Assembly: GCA_903938445.1 (NCBI GenBank)
Contig: CAJADG010000044.1
Span: 1 to 48,173, forward strand
DNA: 48,173 nucleotides
Direction of reading: 5' to 3'
DNA from: an uncultured Bacteroidota bacterium
GTDB lineage: Bacteria; Bacteroidota; Bacteroidia; Chitinophagales; Chitinophagaceae
Part shown: positions 42,948 to 48,173 of the stretch, one piece after another
Position numbering within the stretch: position 1 is the stretch's first letter
How the letters are laid out: each line of letters begins with the position of its first letter
Position numbers and translations under genes: made by a program
The notes under the pieces: model-generated
Database searches by the model: none
Told to the model about the DNA's origin: nothing
The model's input: the letters and a program-made list of their open reading frames with translations, nothing else

Positions 42948-43658
42948 TTAGAAAATGTCTTTTAGTTTAATCATAGCGCCCAATTCAACGCTATTCAAAT
43001 AAGAATCTAAAGGGTTTTTTGTGAAAGAATTCAGTGCATATTTGTAGTGCGCAAATAAGGTGTAATAAGATTGATTATTAAACTCAATACCACCATCTCC
43101 GCTAACATAATACTTGTTATAATTATTATTAATAAGATTATCATTGCTTTGATTGGAAAGTCTGGCATTGATACTAGGGCCAATTGTGAAATAAATTCGA
43201 TATTTATTAGTATCACTAATTGGAATGAGTTGTTTATAATAAGCTGAAATGCCTAGCATTAGGAATTGATCTTCCGCAAGAAATTTGGAAAAGTTATTTA
43301 TGAAAGGAGAAAGTTTATTGATATCCTTGTAATTATTTCCTGTAGCAATTTTATTTAATAATGCGGTGAAAGCAAACTTGTGATTATTTACATTTTTGGT
43401 TTCCCATCTAATTCCAAAAAAATAGGCAGGTTGGTATAAATTTTTTTGATAATCGTTCAAATCGTAATTAAAACGAGAAGCATAATCATTCATCGAAATG
43501 TTTTGTTTATTAAAATTCATCCCCGTAATGAGGTAAAAGGGTTTTTTAATGGCTCTTTTACTTGTCTTATTGTCATGTTCGAAATTTGATTGAGCTTGCA
43601 TTTGACTAGTAATCGTACAAATGATCATTATCATTGGGAAATATATTTTCTTTAGCAT
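42948..43658 (-). CDS. Putative outer-membrane beta-barrel protein
   Basis: The 236-residue protein has a signal peptide (about 1-22, ending SQMQAQ). The mature part alternates aromatic and polar residues (FYLITGMNF, YFFGIRWE, FLMLGISAYYKQ, YRIYFTIGPSINARL, YTLFAHYKYALNSF, SVELGAMIKLKDIF). It ends in Phe, the usual last residue of outer-membrane barrels. The size would allow about 8-10 strands. No named family is recognisable. It is the first of three minus-strand envelope genes and lies 93 bases downstream of the response regulator gene. Confidence 0.75.
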   Translation of the reverse strand: MLKKIYFPMIMIICTITSQMQAQSNFEHDNKTSKRAIKKPFYLITGMNFNKQNISMNDYASRFNYDLNDYQKNLYQPAYFFGIRWETKNVNNHKFAFTALLNKIATGNNYKDINKLSPFINNFSKFLAEDQFLMLGISAYYKQLIPISDTNKYRIYFTIGPSINARLSNQSNDNLINNNYNKYYVSGDGGIEFNNQSYYTLFAHYKYALNSFTKNPLDSYLNSVELGAMIKLKDIF

Positions 43659-43728
43659 GCGTTTCGTTTATGTTAAAACTATTTATACAAAATACGTTGA
43701 ATAGTATCCTTATAAAATAGGGCAGAAG

Positions 43729-43742
43729 CCTCAATTGTGAGG
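43729..43742. repeat. Small hairpin between response regulator and barrel gene
   Basis: CCTCA-ATTG-TGAGG is a perfect 5-bp stem with a 4-base loop. No U-tract follows on either strand, so termination is doubtful; it may be an operator or nothing. Confidence 0.3.
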
Positions 43743-43751
43743 ATCCAAAAT

Positions 43752-44342
43752 TTATTTACTAAAATGTGTGATAGCCCATTTAAGTAAACTATTATTGTCA
43801 TTAGGCAGATTTAGCTTTTTGATGATATTATATCGATGATTACGAACTGTTTTTTCTGCTATAAATAACATATCTGCTATTTCTTTACTTTTCTTTTGTT
43901 TAGCAATTAGATCAAGAATCTTGTATTCTGACATACTTAAGCTTTCTATAAGAGTGTCTTTTTTCAGCTTTTCTGTTAAATATTTAAATGCCATATTTAC
44001 TGATACCTTAATTTGTTCCTCATTCCATGGTTTTACTATATAATTAAATGGATCTGTAGCATCTGCGGATTCTACCATTTTTTGATCACTAAACGCAGTG
44101 ACATATATTACTTCTAATTTTGGTGCCAATAATTTAGCCTCCATTGAAAATTCAATTCCTGTTTTACCATTTCCTAAATTAATATCACATATGGCTAAAT
44201 TTGGCTTAAATTTTTTGACTGCATCTATAGCGTCTTGAAAGTTGTGCGTGACTGTTACAGTATATCCTGCTGATTCTAGAATTTCCTGAAGATCAAGTGC
44301 TACAATTATTTCATCTTCTACAAGTAATATTTTTTGTTCCAT
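43752..44342 (-). CDS. Response regulator, receiver + LuxR-type HTH
   Basis: The 196-residue protein has a receiver domain with acidic pocket E9-D10, phosphoacceptor Asp53 (ICDINLG), Thr82 (YVTAFSD) and Lys104 (YIVKPW). A LuxR/FixJ-type DNA-binding domain spans about 134-190 (LSMSEYKILDLIAKQKKSKEIADMLF, then AEKTVRNHRYNIIKKL). The start codon directly abuts the stop of the kinase gene, so the two form a cognate pair. LuxR-type regulators bind palindromes of about 20 bp; one lies at 46450-46469. Target genes may include the divergent adhesin and the envelope genes downstream, an inference from position. Confidence 0.92.
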   Translation of the reverse strand: MEQKILLVEDEIIVALDLQEILESAGYTVTVTHNFQDAIDAVKKFKPNLAICDINLGNGKTGIEFSMEAKLLAPKLEVIYVTAFSDQKMVESADATDPFNYIVKPWNEEQIKVSVNMAFKYLTEKLKKDTLIESLSMSEYKILDLIAKQKKSKEIADMLFIAEKTVRNHRYNIIKKLNLPNDNNSLLKWAITHFSK

Positions 44343-46298
44343 TTATTTATTAAATTTTATAAGGTGTGTAACTCCATTTGTATTTTCTATAAAGTGAGTT
44401 GCTTTAAGCTGTAGACACATTAGGTCTATCAATTTCATTCCAAGACTATTTTCTTTATTATTTTTTTGTTGGATACCTTCACCATTGTCACTAATGCTTA
44501 CCAGAATTTCATTTTCCATACTGATTATTTTAATTTTTAAAATTCCAATATCATTTATATGTCTAAATGCATATTTAAATGAGTTGGACACCGCTTCATT
44601 TACGATAAGTCCAATAGCAACAACAGTTTCAATGGGAAGTTTTAAATTTTCATCAATTTCAAAAAATACTTTTGTATGCTGTTTATCAATTTTATATATG
44701 CTTTCCAAGTGTGTAGCTAATGTTTTTATATAATTCAAAATTTCTACTAATTCAAAATCTCCACTAACATATAAATTTTGATGTACCAATGCCATTGTTT
44801 GAATTCGGTTTTGAATGGATGATAGGGTTTCAATAATATCGGTGTCTTTATTTCTTCTTTTTTGAAGATTCAATAAACTATACATTACTTGTAAATTATT
44901 TTTAACCCTATGATGTAATTCTTTTAATAAAGTTTCATTATGATTAAACTGAGATTCCATTTTTATGGAGTGGGCATTAATTAATTTATTTTGAGCTTCA
45001 ATTTGATCCTTTGATTTTTTATTAGCGATATTATTTAAAAAGAAAGCAGTAGTAATTGTGATAGAAATTACTAAAAAGAATAATAAAACCAATAATGCTG
45101 TACGTTGTTGATTGTTTGCCTTATTACTATCTTGTAAAGATTGATTGCTTTTTAAGAGTTCGTTTCTCCTATTTGATACCTCTAGCTGAACGAGTAGTAA
45201 TATAGATTGATTTTTTTGAATGTTATTATAGAGCGTATCTTTAAAGTCATTGTACTTTTGATAATAAAATAAGGATGAATCATTCTTGTTGATAGCATTA
45301 AAATAGTTGGCGTAATTTAAAAGCAAATCAAGTGATAATTTTTTTGACATTTTTTCAGCCATCATATTTTTAGCACTATCTAAATATATTTTTGCTTCTG
45401 TGAGTTGTTTCAAATGAATTAAGCATTTGCTTAACACATTCATCTTTTCAATTTTATTATCTGTGTTATCAATACTATTATTTATATCAATTTTTAAATT
45501 TTTTATGGCATCCTTATAATTTCCATTTTCGATATTACATTTAGTAATATATCCTAAAAAACAAGTTTCCCAGAAAGAGAGTTTTTCATTAATAAAAATT
45601 TTGGCTGTTTTATTATACTTTATACAGGCAATAGTCTCCATATATCCTATTTGATAATAGTATTTAGCACTATCAAAAGCCTTCATATTTGAATATAAAT
45701 CACCGATTAAAAAATAATAATGGAGCCTATTCATTGTATTTTTATCTGGAACAGTAACGAATTGTAATAAGTCTTTTTTAGCGGCTTCATATAGCCCGCA
45801 GTCCTTATAAATTTCCCAATAATTATTAATGTAATTATTAGATATTCTCTCTTTCCTGATTTTTATAGCTTCTGCGATTTCATTTGAGGCTCTATACTCT
45901 TCTTCAATCTTAATCAGGATATTTTTATATGTTTCCTTGTCTAATTTTTGTTTATTTTTTAAAATAGATTGTAATAAAGGAATTCCTTTAGAAAACTTTG
46001 TTTCGGAGTGATAAATATAACTTAAAGGTATGCTTAACTCAAAAACCAATGAATCATCTTTTGCTAATTTGGCTTTATGATATTCTTTTTCAAATTGTAA
46101 TTCCCAGTTTCTAATACTAAAATCAAATTTGTTTCTCGCGGCTAGATAATTAATACTATCCCAGGATTTTAGTAACAATTTTCCAGAATTCTCTTTGAAT
46201 ATATATTTATTATCATTTTTTGTGAAATTATTTGCATTCACCTTAAAAAATGTAATTAACAATAATGTTATAAGAATGAATACTTTTTTAAACTCCAT
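44343..46298 (-). CDS. Membrane sensor histidine kinase, TPR sensor + HisKA_2
   Basis: A signal-like segment (about 1-22) is followed by a long periplasmic helical region with TPR-like pairs (about 50-370). One transmembrane helix lies at about 390-412 (LLVLLFFLVISITITTAFF), then a coiled coil. The HisKA_2 dimerisation box LLKELHHRVKNNLQVMYSLL carries the phosphorylated His near 461, and the ATPase domain has VNEAVSNSFKYAF and ISDNGEGIQ. This architecture is common in Bacteroidota. Start ATG 46298 is preferred; the 7-codon longer frame begins with TTG. Length is 651 residues. Its stop abuts the response regulator start. Confidence 0.9.
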   Translation of the reverse strand: MEFKKVFILITLLLITFFKVNANNFTKNDNKYIFKENSGKLLLKSWDSINYLAARNKFDFSIRNWELQFEKEYHKAKLAKDDSLVFELSIPLSYIYHSETKFSKGIPLLQSILKNKQKLDKETYKNILIKIEEEYRASNEIAEAIKIRKERISNNYINNYWEIYKDCGLYEAAKKDLLQFVTVPDKNTMNRLHYYFLIGDLYSNMKAFDSAKYYYQIGYMETIACIKYNKTAKIFINEKLSFWETCFLGYITKCNIENGNYKDAIKNLKIDINNSIDNTDNKIEKMNVLSKCLIHLKQLTEAKIYLDSAKNMMAEKMSKKLSLDLLLNYANYFNAINKNDSSLFYYQKYNDFKDTLYNNIQKNQSILLLVQLEVSNRRNELLKSNQSLQDSNKANNQQRTALLVLLFFLVISITITTAFFLNNIANKKSKDQIEAQNKLINAHSIKMESQFNHNETLLKELHHRVKNNLQVMYSLLNLQKRRNKDTDIIETLSSIQNRIQTMALVHQNLYVSGDFELVEILNYIKTLATHLESIYKIDKQHTKVFFEIDENLKLPIETVVAIGLIVNEAVSNSFKYAFRHINDIGILKIKIISMENEILVSISDNGEGIQQKNNKENSLGMKLIDLMCLQLKATHFIENTNGVTHLIKFNK

Positions 46299-46449
46299 TT
46301 TGTGTTTTAAGTTGCCCAATGTATTTATAATATCTTGTAATGAGTTTGTTTTGATTTTTACATATTTCTATTTAATTGAGCCTATTTTCAATGAAATATA
46401 GTACTGTATTATATTTCCTGTATATATCATAATACTTATAACCTGCTAA

Positions 46450-46469
46450 AATGAGGCTTAAGACTCATT
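46450..46469. promoter_or_regulatory. 20-bp near-perfect palindrome in divergent region
   Basis: AATGAGGCTTAAGACTCATT matches its own reverse complement at 18 of 20 positions. It lies 73 bases before the adhesin ATG and about 150 bases before the kinase start, a good place for the response regulator to act on either promoter. Confidence 0.5.
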
Positions 46470-46542
46470 GATTCCCACTATTAAGTTTAGTTTATTTGTT
46501 AAATATCAAAATTCATCTTTAACTCGTTTAACATTATATAAA

Positions 46543-48173
46543 ATGCTTCGCAATCAATTCTTATTAAAGTTTTTTCAATTCAGTCTAATGTTCATATTAG
46601 CTTTATTACATATCAATTCAGCATTTTCCCAAAATAACAATCCTGGAATCAATTTTCAGGCTATTGCAAGGGATAAAGAACATAATGCAGCTAATAATCG
46701 AAAGTTATATATTGAATGTACCATTGAAAATGGCGTATCAAACCCGATAGTGGTATATGGTGAACATCATGAAGCATCCAGCAATGAATTTGGTTTATTT
46801 AATATTGTAATTGGAAATGGAATTAGATATATAGGTGTAAATGATATTTATGGAATTAAATGGTCTGATGGTAAATATTTTTTTCATTTAAAAATTGCTA
46901 TAACACCCGTTGCTCCAGATATCAATTGGGATTATACAAAAGAATGGGTTGATTTAGGTGCAGTTGAATTTGGCGTAGTACCTTATGCAATTCAATCACT
47001 CAATGGAAATAATATTATTGATACCACCAACCTAAATCTTAAATTGAATATTGCAGATACTTCTAAAATGTTATTACCCTATCGTATTGCAATGAATAAT
47101 ATAGATACAAATAAATATATAACTCCTTATCAACTGTCTTTGAAAAGCTTTGATACTTTAAGTTTATCCAATAGGGTTAATGCTAAATTAGGCTTGAATG
47201 ATACTAGTTTAATGTTACTTCCATATAGAAGAGCAATATTAACAACGGATAGTGTTAGATATATCACTCCTTATCAACTTTCACTTAAAACAATTGATAC
47301 ATCAAACTTATCTTTTAGAATCAATCAGAAAATAAATTTTACGGATACCAGTGCTATGTTATTGCCTTATCATACTTCACTTATTCCATTGGATACAATG
47401 TATTTTTTGAATAAAATCAATTTAAAATTAAATGTTTTAGATACTAATTTAATGATGAGTAATCGAATTGCCAGAGACACTTTGTTTTTATCTTCCAGAA
47501 TTGATTTAAAAGAAAACATTAACAATAAGTCTATTAATATGAATTTGATGGCTGATTTTAATGATACAAAGTATCCTTCAGTTAAATCTGTAAAAACATA
47601 TATTGATGCATCATTAATCGCAGGTGCTCCTGAAGCAACTACAACCAATAAAGGGATAATCATGCTGGGCGGGGATTTATTAGGAACCGCAATGGCACCG
47701 ATCATTGCAAATGATGCCATTACGACGCTTAAAATTTCAGATGCTGCTGTTACTGATGCTAAACTGGCTTCAGGTATTAATGCTTCAAAAGTTGGGCTAG
47801 GAAATTTATCTAATAATGCTCAAATTTATAGTTTAAATGGATTAACTACGCAGGTTCAAAATTTTGGTACCATTGGTACTAGTGGTTTAATGCCCAATTG
47901 GGTTTCTAGTAGTAGTAGTCATATTTTAAATATTCCAATGGCTTCTTTCACTGCTGTTACTTCAGGAATGATTAGCAAAGTTGAATATGATAATTTTACG
48001 GAGGCTTTTAATAATAATATTAGTGCTATTACTAACCTCGGAAACAATGGTTTATCCACTATAAATAGTCATATTCTTAACATTCCAAATTATACATTAT
48101 CTGGACTTGCTGGTAATGTGAATGCCAATACTATTTTTGCCGGACCTGTATCAGGTGCTATTGGAATTTCTTC
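46543..48173 (+). CDS. Large secreted repeat protein, adhesin / tail-fibre-like (3' end outside window)
   Basis: The open frame from ATG 46543 runs to the window edge without a stop (543 codons visible). A signal peptide spans about 1-30 (MFILALLHINSAFSQ). The next domain, beginning GINFQAIARDKEHNAANN with TIENG and NEFGLFNIVIGNG, is the usual N-terminal domain of very long Bacteroidota surface proteins. Residues 172-315 hold repeats with DTS-MLLPYR and ITPYQLSLK. The last part contains tail-fibre-like motifs such as TTNKGIIMLGGDLLGT and AVTDAKLASGINASKVGL. The C-terminus, where a T9SS or tail-fibre domain would lie, is not visible. Surface display is inferred. Confidence 0.8.
   Translation, partial: MLRNQFLLKFFQFSLMFILALLHINSAFSQNNNPGINFQAIARDKEHNAANNRKLYIECTIENGVSNPIVVYGEHHEASSNEFGLFNIVIGNGIRYIGVNDIYGIKWSDGKYFFHLKIAITPVAPDINWDYTKEWVDLGAVEFGVVPYAIQSLNGNNIIDTTNLNLKLNIADTSKMLLPYRIAMNNIDTNKYITPYQLSLKSFDTLSLSNRVNAKLGLNDTSLMLLPYRRAILTTDSVRYITPYQLSLKTIDTSNLSFRINQKINFTDTSAMLLPYHTSLIPLDTMYFLNKINLKLNVLDTNLMMSNRIARDTLFLSSRIDLKENINNKSINMNLMADFNDTKYPSVKSVKTYIDASLIAGAPEATTTNKGIIMLGGDLLGTAMAPIIANDAITTLKISDAAVTDAKLASGINASKVGLGNLSNNAQIYSLNGLTTQVQNFGTIGTSGLMPNWVSSSSSHILNIPMASFTAVTSGMISKVEYDNFTEAFNNNISAITNLGNNGLSTINSHILNIPNYTLSGLAGNVNANTIFAGPVSGAIGIS
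47056..47487 (+). repeat. 48-codon internal repeats in the adhesin
   Basis: Units begin DTSKMLLPYR (47056), DTSLMLLPYR (47200) and DTSAMLLPYH (47344), exactly 144 bases apart. A shortened unit DTNLMMSNR follows at 47440, 96 bases on. The first two units also share ITPYQLSLK at the same offset. Confidence 0.85.

Noticed and set aside
46195..46401. 68-codon plus-strand frame over the kinase start
   Set aside because: It lies mostly antisense to the kinase signal segment and has only a Phe/Asn-rich translation typical of AT-rich DNA.
47370..47720. 116-codon minus-strand frame inside the adhesin
   Set aside because: It is antisense to the adhesin, whose signal peptide, repeats and family motifs are clear.

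Overview
The window is a low-GC segment of a Bacteroidota chromosome, most likely from the Chitinophagales (Sediminibacterium-like). Reasons: an intact murC-ftsQ-ftsA-ftsZ cluster whose FtsZ has a long acidic linker; a 2409-residue SprA, the outer-membrane translocon of type IX secretion; futalosine-pathway menaquinone genes; small Bacteroidota-type proteins (DUF2795, DUF3127); little use of Shine-Dalgarno sequences; and repeated TAnnTTTG promoter boxes placed only 4-20 bases before start codons. The genus is an inference.

Layout. 1-4.8 kb: cell-wall and division genes (end of murC, ftsQ, ftsA, ftsZ), closed by three consecutive hairpins. 4.8-12.3 kb: a TIGR01777 epimerase, a fatty-acid oxidation fusion enzyme, gatC, two LolD/MacB-type ATPases without permeases, a cobalamin adenosyltransferase, a DUF2795 protein, a SemiSWEET sugar transporter and fabI. 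12.4-17.2 kb (minus strand): recN with a secreted TPR protein, and a zinc-ribbon coiled-coil protein with Nif3. 17.3-26.2 kb: photolyase, mqnB-mqnD, two tandem eukaryote-like PTPS genes followed by folE, fabD, then fabH with a trans-sulfuration PLP enzyme and an SSAT-like acetyltransferase, then ruvA. 26.2-33.5 kb: sprA, starting at TTG. 33.5-40.7 kb: an ABC-2 exporter pair, a zinc phospholipase/nuclease-like exoprotein, an FAD dehydrogenase, DUF3127 with an SSB-like tail, and dnaA with its terminator.

The character changes at 40.8 kb. Two tRNA genes (Ser-GCT, Pro-TGG) are followed by a gene-poor, highly structured stretch. It contains an inverted, 19-of-21 copy of the tRNA-Pro 3' end, a multi-armed palindromic element and a perfect 12-bp inverted repeat. 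Beyond it lie accessory-looking, very AT-rich genes: a frameshifted pentapeptide-repeat gene; a minus-strand set of an outer-membrane barrel, a lipoprotein and a T9SS-sorted protein; a LuxR-type response regulator with its HisKA_2-type TPR sensor kinase; and, divergently, the start of a large repeat-rich adhesin that runs off the window.

The least ordinary part is 41-48 kb. A near-perfect 20-bp palindrome sits between the two-component system and the adhesin. Together with the neighbouring envelope cassette this suggests a regulated surface-display module beside a tRNA locus. This is a hypothesis from gene order and sequence, not a demonstrated system.
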